In this document: in pieces, positions 8,885-19,261 of the stretch
Position numbering within the stretch: position 1 is the first letter of the stretch
How the letters are laid out: each line of letters opens with the position of its first letter
Source: Brachyspira suanatina
GTDB taxonomy: Bacteria; Spirochaetota; Brachyspiria; Brachyspirales; Brachyspiraceae
Direction: 5' to 3'
DNA: 64,000 nucleotides
Assembly (NCBI RefSeq): GCF_001049755.1
Contig: NZ_CVLB01000001.1
Location: forward strand, 682,001-746,000
Made by a program: the position numbers and the translations under genes
The notes under the pieces: generated by a model
The model's input: only the letters and a program-made list of their open reading frames with translations
The model's database searches: none
What the model was told of the DNA's origin: nothing

Positions 8885-10498
8885 ATGTCAGAGAATAAAA
8901 CAGTAAGTAAAGAAAAGATAGCTAAATCATCATTAAAAATGTCATTGGTAACTACAGTAAGCAGAGTATTCGGACTTGTAAGGGATCAAATACAGGCGGC
9001 TTTGCTTGGTACTACATTTATAGCAGATGCTTTTGCAATAGGATTCATACTTCCAAATTTATTGAGGAGATTGTTTGCTGAAGGTAATATGGTTGCAAGT
9101 TTTATACCTGTATTTACAGAGCTTGAAAAAGAAAAAGGCATTGAAGAATCAAAGAAATTTTTTAGGGCAGTTTTTACATTATTAGGATTAATACTTATAG
9201 TAGTTGTAGGTATTGGAATAATAATATCTCCTTTGCTTGTAAAAATACTTTATAAATCTGCACATAATAATATAGAAGCACTTAATTTGGCATCGGATCT
9301 ATCAAGGATAATGTTTCCTTATCTTTTGTTTATATCTTTGGCTGCTTTGATGCAGGGCGTACTTAACATAAGAGGTTATTATTCTATATCTGCGGCAAGC
9401 CCTATACTTTTAAATACTGTAATTATATCTATGGCTTTGTTTTTTAAATTCTTTTTGCCTAATTTCTTTAATAATATGGCTTATGTATTTGCTTTTGCTG
9501 TACTGCTTGGAGGATTTGTACAATTTGCTTATCAAATGCCTTTTGTACATAAACAGGGTTTTAGTTTCAAGCCTTATTTTCATTTTAAAGAACCTTATGT
9601 TATAAAGATGATAAAATTATTTGCTCCCGGTATTTTTGGTGCAAGTATATATCAGATAAATTTACTTGTTTCTACTGCATTTGCCGGTGCTATTGGAGAG
9701 GGTAGGGTTTCGGCTGTAACATTTGCTACTAGAATACATGAATTTGTATTGGGGGTTTTTGCTGTAAGCGTTGCAACTGTTATGCTTCCTACTTTAAGTA
9801 AATTAATAGCTGACAATAAAAAAGATGAAGCTGTTGAAAATTTAGGATATTCTTTAAGGCTTGTTGCTTTAGTTACTATTCCTGCCACTTTCGGATTTGT
9901 GGTACTTGGCAGAGAAATTGTAAGAATGATATTTGAGTATGGAGCTTTCTCTTCAAAATCTACATATTTAGTATCAAGTGCTTTAAGATATTTATCTATA
10001 TCATTATTTTTTGTGGCAAGCTATAGAATACTTGTACAGTCATTTTATGCTATGAAAGATATGAAAACTCCTGTATATGTAGCATTTTTTACCTTTATTA
10101 TCAATGCTGTTAGTAATTATTTATGTGTTTACGTATTTAAATTCGATATTATAGGAATATCTATATCAAGTGTTGTTGCAAATATTGTATCTTTTTGTAT
10201 ACTATATACATTGCTTATAAAGAGAATGGCAGTGAAATCGATAATAAATAGAAAAATTGAGGTTGTAAAGACATTGGCTGCTAGTTTATTTATGGCGGCT
10301 TCTGTTTATGGAATGAAATATTATTTATTATCCAGCAATGCTGATTCTAGGATATTTTTTATATTAAAAGTATTTATAGTAATATTATTAGGAGTTGTTT
10401 TTTATTCTGTAATCAATATTATATTAAGGAATGATGATTTTGTTTCCTTTATTAGCATGTTTAAAGGAAGATTATCAAGAAAGTTTCTAAAAAAATAA
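8885..10498 (+). CDS. murJ: Lipid II flippase MurJ
   Basis: Flips lipid II across the inner membrane during peptidoglycan synthesis. 537 aa, polytopic (about 14 hydrophobic segments), with the family signature near the N-terminus: SRVFGLVRDQ, then ADAFAIGFILPNLLRRLFAEG. The charged and polar positions in this loop (Arg and Asp of the VRD motif, the Asn/Arg pair of PNLLRR) are those needed by MurJ proteins. Ribosome binding site AGAGG shortly before the ATG. It stands alone between the toxin-antitoxin pair and the chemoreceptor gene. Confidence 0.95.
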   Translation: MSENKTVSKEKIAKSSLKMSLVTTVSRVFGLVRDQIQAALLGTTFIADAFAIGFILPNLLRRLFAEGNMVASFIPVFTELEKEKGIEESKKFFRAVFTLLGLILIVVVGIGIIISPLLVKILYKSAHNNIEALNLASDLSRIMFPYLLFISLAALMQGVLNIRGYYSISAASPILLNTVIISMALFFKFFLPNFFNNMAYVFAFAVLLGGFVQFAYQMPFVHKQGFSFKPYFHFKEPYVIKMIKLFAPGIFGASIYQINLLVSTAFAGAIGEGRVSAVTFATRIHEFVLGVFAVSVATVMLPTLSKLIADNKKDEAVENLGYSLRLVALVTIPATFGFVVLGREIVRMIFEYGAFSSKSTYLVSSALRYLSISLFFVASYRILVQSFYAMKDMKTPVYVAFFTFIINAVSNYLCVYVFKFDIIGISISSVVANIVSFCILYTLLIKRMAVKSIINRKIEVVKTLAASLFMAASVYGMKYYLLSSNADSRIFFILKVFIVILLGVVFYSVINIILRNDDFVSFISMFKGRLSRKFLKK

Positions 10499-10511
10499 TA
10501 TATATCATTCT

Positions 10512-10538
10512 TAATAATAAGAAAAAAGTATCCGATAA
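10512..10538 (+). promoter_or_regulatory. Sigma-28 (FliA) type promoter of the chemoreceptor gene
   Basis: TAAT (10512-10515), 15-base spacer, TCCGATAA (10531-10538): the flagellar sigma pattern with one mismatch in each box, 40 bases before the start codon. Confidence 0.65.
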
Positions 10539-10578
10539 TTTAAGCAGTAATTTTTTTATTTAATATAAGGTTTTTTCT

Positions 10579-13473
10579 ATGAGTCTAAAAAATAAGGTAC
10601 TTTTATTAGTTATTATAGTTGTAATTTTAGCATTATCACCAACAATTTTTATAAATACTAGAACAAATAGAGAAGCGTTATATAATTCTGCTATGAATAT
10701 TTCGCAGAATTATTTCTATGATGTATCTTCTACTTTTGATAATATATTCACTTCAACGACTGTAGGTACTGTTTCCTTATCAGATATAGCTACAGTATCT
10801 TATGATTTATACTCTACAGGAAGTGTTACAGATGTTGCTACTAATTTAAGAAAAATAATATATAGATTCCATAAATCTCAATTAGGTTTGCATCATGTTA
10901 TAGCAAATGGTATTTATTTTGAACCAGATATCATAAATAATAATCCTTATATGAGAGGACTTTACTCTTTATATTTGTATGATGTAGGCAACACAGGTAA
11001 TATGCAGCCTAAAATAGAAACAGCTAATGATAATTATAATCAAGAGGAATTTTATTCTTTGGCTCTTCCTGAGAATTGGAATAGAGAGGCTAAAAGACCT
11101 AGAACTATTTATTATTCTTCTCCATATTTAAAGAATATTGATAAGCCTCAAAAAGTTATTTCTTTCTCATCTCCTATATATTCAAGTATTAATGATAATC
11201 TTATAGGAGTTTCTCTATCAGATGTTTCTTTAGAAATAGTTCATGAAATGTTTACAAATATAGTAAAAACAGGACCATTTAATACAGTTATATTTGATTC
11301 TAGAAATAGAAAGATAGTCTATCATGATAATCCTAACTATATATTAAGCGATTTGAAAGATATAGAATGGATAAATAATGCAATAGAAAATACAACATTC
11401 TATACTAATACTAGAATAAGAGAGAATTACAAAGTAGGAGATAATACATATACTTTATTTTTCAAACAGTTTGATAATGGTTTTTATAATATATTTATGT
11501 ATGTGCCTACAAGCTTTTTCTATAATGTATTAGTTACAACAAATAATACAATATTCTTTATATTAATAGTTGCAATTATAGTTATAATAGTAGTTTTGAA
11601 TATTACTATACCTATATCATTAAAACCTTTGGATAAAATATCTCAAGAATTAGAATCAGGAGTATTTGATAATAATATATTTGTTAATGTCAGTAAGATT
11701 AATTCCAGAGACTCCCTCGGAGACTTAAGTACTTGGATAAGAATATTCTTTGATATGGTTCAGCATGTATTTTCAAGCGTATCAAAAACTCTTAAAATAT
11801 CAAAAGAGCAAAGTAATGCTTTAAAAGTTAAGATGGTGGATATATCTGAGGCCGCAGGTTCTATGACTGAATCTGTAGGTATGATAATAGATAATATATC
11901 ATCTCAGCAAACAGAATTCAAACATGTAGAAACAAGTAATTTGGAAATATATAAAATTATAGCTTCCAGCTTGGCTGAATTAATTTCCATTGATGATATG
12001 ACTAATAATCTTCAAAGTAAGATTGATGATCAGTCTGTAAGTATCAATCAAATTAATTCATTAACTATGACTATGCAAAAAGATATGCAGGAAGTATCTC
12101 TTTCTGTTGGTAAGGCTAAAGAAGAATCTGAACATGTTGTATCTTTAGCAGAGGACAGTAAAGAAAAAATAGTAAAAACTGAAAATATCACAAAATCATT
12201 AATAACTTCTATAAGAGGTATTACTGACTTCGTAAATTCTACTATAGATATATCTCAGCAGACAAACATGTTAGCGATGAATGCTGCTATTGAGGCGGCA
12301 CATGCCGGTGAACAAGGTAAAGGATTTGCAGTTGTTGCTGAAGAGATCAGAAAATTAGCTACTACAACAAATTTGCAGTCTGAAAAAGCTTGGAAAATAT
12401 TAAGAGATATAGAAAAAGAAATGAATCAGATTATGTCAAGTATGACTGAAAGAATAATAACTACAGAAGATATGCTAGTTAAACTTCAGAATTTTGTTAA
12501 TACTATGACTAAAGTTAAAAAAGTTGCAGATGAAAAATATGATTCTACAAAAGAAATAAGTGTATCAATAGAGAGTTTATACAATGCGGTTAAAGAGATT
12601 AAAGAGCAATACACTAATTTACATGGCCGAATATCTGTAGCTAAAGATGATTTAGTTAATCTTTCTGATTTCTCTAAGAAAAATGATGAGGCTATGAAAC
12701 TTGTATCTGAAAATAGTGATGACATAGTTTCTAAAACACAGGATATGGGAAATCAAATAGGAAATGTATTTGGTCTTATAAAAGAAATAGAACAGCTTTC
12801 TAATGTTGCTAGTGATTCAGTTGATATGTTAGAAAAAGAAATGTCTAACTATGTTATAAAAGATTTCGAAGATGTTATTAAAGAAAAAATAAAAATTATT
12901 AATGAGGGTGACAGAGCATACAGTAGACATGCATTTGTTCAGAGTATTTATAAATTTGTTATCGCTACTTTTGGAAAAGAGAAATTCCAAACACTTTTAG
13001 AGCAAATGCCTGATGAATGTAAAAACATATTTAGAGATGTGAAAAAGACTAAATTTAGAAAGAAATATCCTTTATCTACATCTTGTTTCATACCTATGAC
13101 TTCAATAATGGATGAGTTTTATGATGGAGCAAGAGAAGGTATTAGACAAAAAGCTAGATATGATTTTAAGAAATTCAGTTTTATTAAAAAGATATTTATA
13201 AAACTTGCTAAAAAGAATGCTTTGGCTGATGTATTTGTTAATTTCACTAAGAAGATGTTCAAAAATATTCATGTAGAAGTAGTTAAAGCAGAAAAGAAAC
13301 GCATTATTTATCATCTTCATTATTTCCCTAATTATGATTCTATGATAGAAACTTATTATGATGAGATGATCAAAAATATATTTAGATTCAAATATCCTAA
13401 TGGTTCTAAAGTGAAAATGACTAAGTCTATAAGTAAAGGTTATATTTATACTGAATATATAGTAACTTGGTAA
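10579..13473 (+). CDS. Methyl-accepting chemotaxis protein with extra C-terminal domain
   Basis: Inner-membrane chemoreceptor, 964 aa. A membrane segment at about 6-26 is followed by a large periplasmic region of about 300 residues (dCache-like), a second membrane segment at about 316-345 ([16 protein letters not shown]) and a degenerate HAMP region. The cytoplasmic signalling coiled coil has its conserved hairpin tip [20 protein letters not shown] near residues 567-586, where CheA and CheW bind. From about residue 772 to the end lies about 190 aa of additional sequence after the coiled coil, ending [11 protein letters not shown]. It is not part of a normal receptor; its length and pattern recall DUF2378 or heme-NO-binding-related folds, but this is not certain. 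A flagellar-type promoter precedes the gene and an intrinsic terminator follows it. Confidence 0.92.
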   Translation: MSLKNKVLLLVIIVVILALSPTIFINTRTNREALYNSAMNISQNYFYDVSSTFDNIFTSTTVGTVSLSDIATVSYDLYSTGSVTDVATNLRKIIYRFHKSQLGLHHVIANGIYFEPDIINNNPYMRGLYSLYLYDVGNTGNMQPKIETANDNYNQEEFYSLALPENWNREAKRPRTIYYSSPYLKNIDKPQKVISFSSPIYSSINDNLIGVSLSDVSLEIVHEMFTNIVKTGPFNTVIFDSRNRKIVYHDNPNYILSDLKDIEWINNAIENTTFYTNTRIRENYKVGDNTYTLFFKQFDNGFYNIFMYVPTSFFYNVLVTTNNTIFFILIVAIIVIIVVLNITIPISLKPLDKISQELESGVFDNNIFVNVSKINSRDSLGDLSTWIRIFFDMVQHVFSSVSKTLKISKEQSNALKVKMVDISEAAGSMTESVGMIIDNISSQQTEFKHVETSNLEIYKIIASSLAELISIDDMTNNLQSKIDDQSVSINQINSLTMTMQKDMQEVSLSVGKAKEESEHVVSLAEDSKEKIVKTENITKSLITSIRGITDFVNSTIDISQQTNMLAMNAAIEAAHAGEQGKGFAVVAEEIRKLATTTNLQSEKAWKILRDIEKEMNQIMSSMTERIITTEDMLVKLQNFVNTMTKVKKVADEKYDSTKEISVSIESLYNAVKEIKEQYTNLHGRISVAKDDLVNLSDFSKKNDEAMKLVSENSDDIVSKTQDMGNQIGNVFGLIKEIEQLSNVASDSVDMLEKEMSNYVIKDFEDVIKEKIKIINEGDRAYSRHAFVQSIYKFVIATFGKEKFQTLLEQMPDECKNIFRDVKKTKFRKKYPLSTSCFIPMTSIMDEFYDGAREGIRQKARYDFKKFSFIKKIFIKLAKKNALADVFVNFTKKMFKNIHVEVVKAEKKRIIYHLHYFPNYDSMIETYYDEMIKNIFRFKYPNGSKVKMTKSISKGYIYTEYIVTW

Positions 13474-13495
13474 TTTAAATAATATGTAAAATAAA

Positions 13496-13527
13496 AGTCT
13501 GAATCTTTAATGGTTCAGACTTTTTTA
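13496..13527 (+). terminator. Intrinsic terminator of the chemoreceptor gene
   Basis: Perfect 8-base stem AGTCTGAA/TTCAGACT (13496-13503, 13514-13521), 10-base loop, T6. Confidence 0.85.
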
Positions 13528-13531
13528 TTGC

Positions 13532-13558
13532 TAATATAATTTTTATCATTTCCGATAT
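13532..13558 (+). promoter_or_regulatory. Sigma-28 type promoter of the flgJ-like gene
   Basis: TAAT (13532-13535), 15-base spacer, TCCGATAT (13551-13558), the same layout as the chemoreceptor promoter. Confidence 0.6.
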
Positions 13559-13579
13559 AAATAATGATATAATTTTATT

Positions 13580-13975
13580 ATGGGAAATATTATGAATATA
13601 ACTGATAAATATAATTTAAGTATGGGCAGTGCTAATTTAACTAAATTAGATAATGCTAAAAAACAATATGGAAATGCTAAATTTTCTATAGATGAAACTC
13701 CAACTGAAAATCTAAATAATGCAATATCTAAATATGATAAAGATTTTGAGAAAAAACGTTTAAGACAAGTATCTGAAGATTTTGAAGCTTTGATGATTAA
13801 CCAAATGCTTAAAGAAATGAGAAAAACTGTTAATAAAACTGGTTTAATAGACGGAGGTATGGCTGAGCAGATATTTGAAGATATGCTCTATGATGAATAT
13901 GCAAAAGAATTCTCAAAAACAAAAACTTTTGGTCTTGCTGATATCATATATAATCAAATGGAAAAATATGTATAA
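13580..13975 (+). CDS. flgJ: Flagellar rod-binding protein (FlgJ N-terminal domain only)
   Basis: Rod-cap/rod-assembly protein, 131 aa, matching the FlgJ N-terminal family: VSEDFEALMINQMLKEMRKT (residues 57-76), then GGMAEQIFEDMLYDEYAKE. Enterobacterial FlgJ carries a C-terminal muramidase; it is absent here, as is common outside gammaproteobacteria. Two starts are possible. The upstream ATG (13580) has no visible ribosome binding site, while the second ATG (13592) has GGGA about 6 bases before it, so translation may begin at MNITDKYNL. The flagellar-type promoter 20 bases upstream supports a motility role. Confidence 0.87.
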   Translation: MGNIMNITDKYNLSMGSANLTKLDNAKKQYGNAKFSIDETPTENLNNAISKYDKDFEKKRLRQVSEDFEALMINQMLKEMRKTVNKTGLIDGGMAEQIFEDMLYDEYAKEFSKTKTFGLADIIYNQMEKYV

Positions 13976-14013
13976 TATAGTTTTTAATTTATAAGCATAA
14001 TAATTTTAATATT

Positions 14014-14463
14014 ATGATAAAAATTTTAAAACTTGTATTAATATCTTTTCTAGCATTTTTTATAAATTATGACGGCAATAAACATTCTGATAAATATTCT
14101 ATACCAATAGATGAATTGTGTATGATTAGAAAAGTTACAGGATATCCATGTCCTGGATGTGGAATGACAAGAGCACATATAGAGATTTTAAAATTAAATT
14201 TTAAAAAAGCATTTTATTATCATCCATTATTCATATTTCCAAGTATTATTTTCTTCATAATCATATTTAAAAAAAAGTTAAAAATAGCAAATTATATTTA
14301 TCATAATAATTATATTATAATGTCTATATTATTAATTTTTATAATAGTATATATTGTCAGATTTGTATTATTATTTCCAAATGAAGAGCCTTTCACATAT
14401 AATTATGATAGCGAATTTTACAAAATATTTAAAATTATAAAATATATACTTAAATATCGATAA
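14014..14463 (+). CDS. DUF2752 membrane protein
   Basis: 149 aa with three or four membrane segments (about 1-19, 69-87, 108-129). The family signature GYPCPGCGMTRA is at residues 44-55, with two closely spaced cysteines. The function of DUF2752 is not established. It lies 38 bases after the flgJ-like stop, with no clear promoter or good ribosome binding site in between, so it may be translated at a low level from the same transcript. Confidence 0.8.
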   Translation: MIKILKLVLISFLAFFINYDGNKHSDKYSIPIDELCMIRKVTGYPCPGCGMTRAHIEILKLNFKKAFYYHPLFIFPSIIFFIIIFKKKLKIANYIYHNNYIIMSILLIFIIVYIVRFVLLFPNEEPFTYNYDSEFYKIFKIIKYILKYR

Positions 14464-14564
14464 TATGTAAATTTGTTTTACAATATTGATTTTTCAAATT
14501 CTTATTTTATTGGTTTAATTTTATGCATCGTTTAACGATATAAATGAGATAGGAATTTAAAAAT

Positions 14565-15905
14565 ATGACAGCTTTATTAATGATATTGTTATATTTCTTT
14601 TTGTCTTTTCCTATTTATGCTGAAGATGAAATTCCGTTTGACTATGAAGCTATACAAGAAGAAACAAATGAAATTCAAGCATCTCATAAAGAAAAACAAT
14701 TTCTTTTAGACAGATCAATATATATAAGAAAAAGTCAAATAAAATCATCTAAGTCAAGAAATATGGCAGAGCTTATAAAAGAATATTGTAATATAGATAT
14801 AAAAAATAAAACAGTATATTCACAGTCTACATTTATATTAAATGGTAAAGTACTTAATAATGATGAAAAAAAAATATATTTATTTTTATATAATAAAGAT
14901 GATATAGATTCAATAAATATTAATTATTATGCATCAAGAGGGAGAATAGTATATGATATTTTAAGTAAGAAGTATTCTAAATCTGAAGAGCTTTTATATA
15001 CAAAATTATCAAGAGATGTTAAGATTGAGTCGGATAAAACTATTAAATATGTGAAAACTCAAACCAATGAAAGTAAATCTTCTGGTAAAATGAATTTGCT
15101 TGAATATAATATAAAAAATCAGAATAATAGTTCATTAAATTTTAATTTGGATACTTCAGGTGAGGAAAGAGGATTCAGCGGTAAAAAAAGTAAAACAGCA
15201 GATTTCAGATCTTATGTAAATGGGAATGTTAATTTTAAAGTAAATCCAGTGAAACAAATAAGTTTGACTGGTAAATATTTTGTTAATATGCAGACAGATA
15301 TTGCTATGCTCAACAAAGGTTATACAAATAATATAAAAAATCAAAATCTTTATCAAGGAGGAAATATAGGACTTTCTATAAAGCCTCATGATATAGTTAC
15401 ATTAGAGGCTTTGTATTTCATAAGTTCAAAAAAAGATTTACTTACAAATAATAATCAATATCTTACAACTCAAGGAAGTAAAACTAGTATAATATTTAAT
15501 ATACCAATAAAAGATATTAGTTCAACTATAAGAATAAAAGGTAATTATTCATATTTAGTTGGTAAGAATTTATATAATGTAAGTGTAAATAATAATGATT
15601 TGCCGGGACTTCCAAGGCATCAGTTTAATACATCTTTGGAATATATATATAGCCGAAATAAGGATTTTGAATCAAGCATACTTTTTAATGTACAATATAT
15701 AGGAGATCAATATAATAATACAACAAAATCTGAAGTTGATAAGGCTTATACTACATTTGATATTATAAGTTCATTTGTATTTAACAAAGATATATCATTA
15801 AAATTTGGTGTAAAGAATGTATTAGATGTTAAGTATGAAACTATTAAAGGTTATCCTATATCAAGCAGAGAATATTTTGTAAATGTTTCTGCAAAATTAC
15901 GATAA
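14565..15905 (+). CDS. Miniature TonB-dependent-receptor-like outer membrane protein
   Basis: 446 aa, far shorter than the usual 600-900 of TonB-dependent receptors. A signal peptide (ALLMILLYFFLSFPIYA) is followed by a short region at about 60-120 that resembles a reduced plug (MAELIKEYCNI, then STFILNGKVLN). A serine/asparagine-rich linker and a barrel of alternating strands come next, and the end has typical receptor features: LPGLPRHQFN, YTTFDIISSFVF and FGVKNVLDVKYE running to a terminal beta strand. Outer-membrane uptake of some ligand is inferred from this fold. The ligand and the dependence on TonB are unknown; no TonB box is evident and no partner gene is adjacent. Confidence 0.65.
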   Translation: MTALLMILLYFFLSFPIYAEDEIPFDYEAIQEETNEIQASHKEKQFLLDRSIYIRKSQIKSSKSRNMAELIKEYCNIDIKNKTVYSQSTFILNGKVLNNDEKKIYLFLYNKDDIDSININYYASRGRIVYDILSKKYSKSEELLYTKLSRDVKIESDKTIKYVKTQTNESKSSGKMNLLEYNIKNQNNSSLNFNLDTSGEERGFSGKKSKTADFRSYVNGNVNFKVNPVKQISLTGKYFVNMQTDIAMLNKGYTNNIKNQNLYQGGNIGLSIKPHDIVTLEALYFISSKKDLLTNNNQYLTTQGSKTSIIFNIPIKDISSTIRIKGNYSYLVGKNLYNVSVNNNDLPGLPRHQFNTSLEYIYSRNKDFESSILFNVQYIGDQYNNTTKSEVDKAYTTFDIISSFVFNKDISLKFGVKNVLDVKYETIKGYPISSREYFVNVSAKLR

Positions 15906-15949
15906 TAATTAAGTTATGTAATCTATTAAAAAACAATTATGGAAATATT

Positions 15950-18709
15950 ATGAAAAAAACATTTCTTATTATCGATGCATTCGGTATACTTTACAGATAC
16001 CATTTTATTTTTTTGAAAAGACCTCTTTTAAACTCTAAGGGGCAGAATGTTTCATCTATTAATGGTTTTATGAGAACTTATTTCTCACTTATAAATACAT
16101 ATCCTGCTGAATATGTTGCTATAGCTTTGGACAGCTCAAGAAAAACTTTTAGAAATGAAATATATAAAGAGTATAAAGAGAATAGAGAGAGCATGCCTGA
16201 TGATTTAAGAAGTCAGATACCTATACTTTATAATCTTATAGATGCTTTAGGTATATCTAGAATAGTACTTGAGAATTATGAGGCTGATGATATAGTTGGT
16301 ACTATTGCAGAGAAAAATAAAAAAGAGAATATAAAGACTATAATTTATTCTCCTGATAAAGATATACTTCAGCTTGTTTGCGATGATGTAAGAGTGGTTG
16401 CTAGCAATAAAGATAATGAGCTTATGGAGTATGATGCCGAGGCCGTTAAAGAAAAGAGGGGAGTTTATCCTAATCAAATAATAGATTTACTTGCCCTTAT
16501 GGGCGATGCTTCAGATAATATACCAGGAGTTAAAGGAGTAGGTGAGAAGACTGCTTTAAAACTTCTTGAAGAATATAAAAGTTTAGACGGTATATATGAG
16601 AATATTGATTCTATTAAGGGTAAGATACAGGAAAAACTGTTAGAATCAAAAGATATGGCATATATGAGCTATAAGCTTGCTACCATTGAAAGAGATATTA
16701 AAGATTTTAATTTAGATTATAATGAGATAGCAAGCAGTAAAATAAATATTGATGAAGTCAATAAAATATTAGATGAATTAGAATTAAAACAGATAAGAGA
16801 TAAAATCAATTCATATATATATGGTTCTTCCAAAAAAGAAGATAAAGTAAAAATATCTGATGAAAAAACAAATAATAATGAAACTGTAAAAGAAGAAAGT
16901 CCTATACTTAGTGCTAAAGATAATAAGGCTAGCTATTATTTAATAGAGAATGAAACAGAATTAGAAAATCTTTTAAAAGATATTAAAAGTAAAAAACTTG
17001 TATGTGTTGATTTTGAAACTACAGGACTTGATACTTTTAAAGATACTATTATAGGAATTTCATTTGCTATAAGATCTAATGAAGCATTTTATTTAGATTT
17101 AAGCGGAAGAACAAATATTGATAAAGATAAATGTATGAATCTTGTATTTGATACTTTAGCTAAAGAAGATATAAAGGTTATAGGTCATAATCTTAAATAT
17201 GAATACAAGATGATGAGAGCTATAGGCAAAAGTTTAGGCAATATGTACTTTGATACTATGGTTGCTGCATATTTGATTAATCCTACAAGAGGAAGATATA
17301 ATATGGATGATTTGGCTATGGCCTATCTTTCATACAATACAATCAAATACGGCGATTTAACTGATAATGCTAAAAAGACATTATTAGATGCACCTTTAAA
17401 AGATGTTGTTGAGTATGCTTGTGAAGATGCTGATGTAACATTTAGATTCTATGAATGTTTTGCTCCGCTTTTGAAAACTCATAATCTTGAAGAATTATTT
17501 TTCAATATAGAAATGCCTTTAGTTAGCGTACTTGCTGATATGGAATTTGACGGTGTTTATATAAGCAGTGAAAAAATGAAATCATTATCTGATGAGTATA
17601 CTTCACTATTAGAAAAGACAAAAGAAAAAATATATAAAGAAGCAGGAGAAGAATTTAATTTACAATCTCCTAAACAGCTTGAATACATACTATTCGATAA
17701 AATGGGAATACCTCCTACTAAAAAAACTAAAACAGGTTTCTCAACTGATGAAGAAGTATTAACAGAGCTTTCTCAAAAATACAAAATAGCAGAATACATG
17801 CTTACATATAGAAAATATGCAAAATTAAAAAATACTTATCTTGATGTATTTCCTACTTTGATAAATGAAAAGACAGGAAGAATACATGCTTCATTCAATC
17901 AAACTGTAACAGCTACAGGACGTTTATCGTCATCAGAACCTAACTTGCAGAATATTCCTGTGAGAGGTGAAGAGGGCAGAGAGATAAGAAATACATTTAT
18001 ACCTGAAAAAGGCAATTTACTTATAGCAGCAGACTATTCACAAATAGAATTAAGATTATTGGCACATTTTAGTAATGATCCTGTATTAGTAGAAGCATTC
18101 AAAAATAATGATGATATTCACAGAAAAACAGCAATGAAAATATATTCTGTAAGCAAAGAGCATGTAACTGCCTCAATGAGAAATATTGCTAAGATAATAA
18201 ACTTCTCTATCATTTACGGTAAAACAGCATTCGGACTTTCAAAAGAGCTTGGAATAAAAAGAAAAGAGGCAGAAGATTTTATAAAAGGATATTTTTCAAC
18301 ATATTCAAGAGTAAAACCTTTCTGTGAGAAAGTAGTTGAGGAAGTAAAAAATAAAGGCTTTGTAAGAACTATGTGCGGAAGGATTAGGGATTTATCAAAG
18401 ACTATAAATTCTTCAAATGCTATGGCTAGAAATGAGGCCGAAAGAATGGCTTTGAATACTCTTATTCAAGGAAGTGCAGCTGACATGATAAAGGTTGCCA
18501 TGGTTGCTATACATAAAGAGTTTAAAAATCATTTAAAGACTGCAAAAATAGTTATGCAAGTTCATGACGAATTAGTAGTTGAAGTTTCTGAAAAAGAGGC
18601 TGATAAAGCTATGACTATAATGAAAGAGATAATGGAGCATTCGGTAAAAACTAATGTTCCTATAACAGTTGATATACATAAAGGAAACAGCTGGGGAGAG
18701 GTTCATTAA
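15950..18709 (+). CDS. polA: DNA polymerase I
   Basis: Repair and Okazaki-fragment-processing polymerase, 919 aa, three domains. 5' nuclease (about 1-290), with YSPDKDILQLV and the helix-hairpin-helix GVKGVGEKTALKLL. Proofreading-type 3'-5' exonuclease (about 325-510), with DFETTGLD as Exo I, NLKYEY as Exo II and YACEDADVTF as Exo III. Polymerase A domain, with ATGRLSSSEPNLQNIPVR, AADYSQIELRLLAHFS and the palm motif VHDELVVEV. The Exo II aspartate (NLKYD in E. coli) is replaced by glutamate here, so proofreading may be altered. Its spacing from the previous gene and a strong hairpin downstream suggest an independent unit. Confidence 0.97.
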   Translation: MKKTFLIIDAFGILYRYHFIFLKRPLLNSKGQNVSSINGFMRTYFSLINTYPAEYVAIALDSSRKTFRNEIYKEYKENRESMPDDLRSQIPILYNLIDALGISRIVLENYEADDIVGTIAEKNKKENIKTIIYSPDKDILQLVCDDVRVVASNKDNELMEYDAEAVKEKRGVYPNQIIDLLALMGDASDNIPGVKGVGEKTALKLLEEYKSLDGIYENIDSIKGKIQEKLLESKDMAYMSYKLATIERDIKDFNLDYNEIASSKINIDEVNKILDELELKQIRDKINSYIYGSSKKEDKVKISDEKTNNNETVKEESPILSAKDNKASYYLIENETELENLLKDIKSKKLVCVDFETTGLDTFKDTIIGISFAIRSNEAFYLDLSGRTNIDKDKCMNLVFDTLAKEDIKVIGHNLKYEYKMMRAIGKSLGNMYFDTMVAAYLINPTRGRYNMDDLAMAYLSYNTIKYGDLTDNAKKTLLDAPLKDVVEYACEDADVTFRFYECFAPLLKTHNLEELFFNIEMPLVSVLADMEFDGVYISSEKMKSLSDEYTSLLEKTKEKIYKEAGEEFNLQSPKQLEYILFDKMGIPPTKKTKTGFSTDEEVLTELSQKYKIAEYMLTYRKYAKLKNTYLDVFPTLINEKTGRIHASFNQTVTATGRLSSSEPNLQNIPVRGEEGREIRNTFIPEKGNLLIAADYSQIELRLLAHFSNDPVLVEAFKNNDDIHRKTAMKIYSVSKEHVTASMRNIAKIINFSIIYGKTAFGLSKELGIKRKEAEDFIKGYFSTYSRVKPFCEKVVEEVKNKGFVRTMCGRIRDLSKTINSSNAMARNEAERMALNTLIQGSAADMIKVAMVAIHKEFKNHLKTAKIVMQVHDELVVEVSEKEADKAMTIMKEIMEHSVKTNVPITVDIHKGNSWGEVH

Positions 18710-18721
18710 TATGTTAATTTT

Positions 18722-18771
18722 TTTAAGAAAAAGGGTATTTTATTTTTTATATAAAAACTCTTTTTCTTAAA
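18722..18771 (+). terminator. Intrinsic terminator of polA
   Basis: Perfect 12-base stem (18722-18733 with 18760-18771) around a T-rich loop, immediately after the polA stop. Confidence 0.7.
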
Positions 18772-18862
18772 TAAAAATTAATAAATTATTGTTATAATTT
18801 TTTATATGTTATTAATATGAGTTTGAATTAATTATCAGTTTTGTAAAGCGTGTTCAAGTTTA

Positions 18863-19235
18863 TATATATCTAAATAACTATATTTTGTCAAAAATAATTT
18901 TTTTAATTTAAAATATTTCCAGGCTTTGCTCTACGAAGTACACAGCGTGCAGCACCCTAGTTCTTTTACCGATGCTTTGCGTGCCGGCAAGGTACCTTTC
19001 GGTATTGGTATAAGGCGAAGCCCGCCTTCGGCGAGAACCTATATCCTCGACAGGCTCGGATACGCTTTGCGAAGAACTGCATTTTTATAGGTTATACCTT
19101 ATATTTAATAGGCATGTTTGTAATATAAAGTTCTAGCAATTGCACTTTTTGCAACTTTGGCGAAGCCCACCTGCGGTGTGCGGCGGGAAAAAGTTGCAAT
19201 AAAAAAATTACAAAGTTAAAAATTTTTAGTATATA
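18863..19235 (+). repeat. GC-rich dispersed repeat with outward-facing promoter ends (copy A)
   Basis: The left end reads outward on the minus strand: TTGACA (18891-18886), 17 bases, TATATA (18868-18863). The right end reads outward on the plus strand (19207-19235). Between them lies about 300 bases of sequence much richer in G+C than the genome, including GGCGAAGCCCGCC-type blocks shared with the copies at 43.8 and 50.7 kb, and an inverted repeat TTGCAACTTT...AAAGTTGCAA near 19148-19199. No protein-coding gene is apparent in the core. The stretch from polA to the GrpB-family gene holds nothing else. Confidence 0.7.
19207..19235 (+). promoter_or_regulatory. Repeat-borne promoter of the GrpB-family gene
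   Basis: ATTACA (19207-19212), 17-base spacer, TATATA (19230-19235) followed by ATAAT. It is the right end of repeat copy A and lies 26 bases before the start codon. Confidence 0.6.
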
Positions 19236-19261
19236 ATAATTTTATTATTTGGAGTTTGTTA

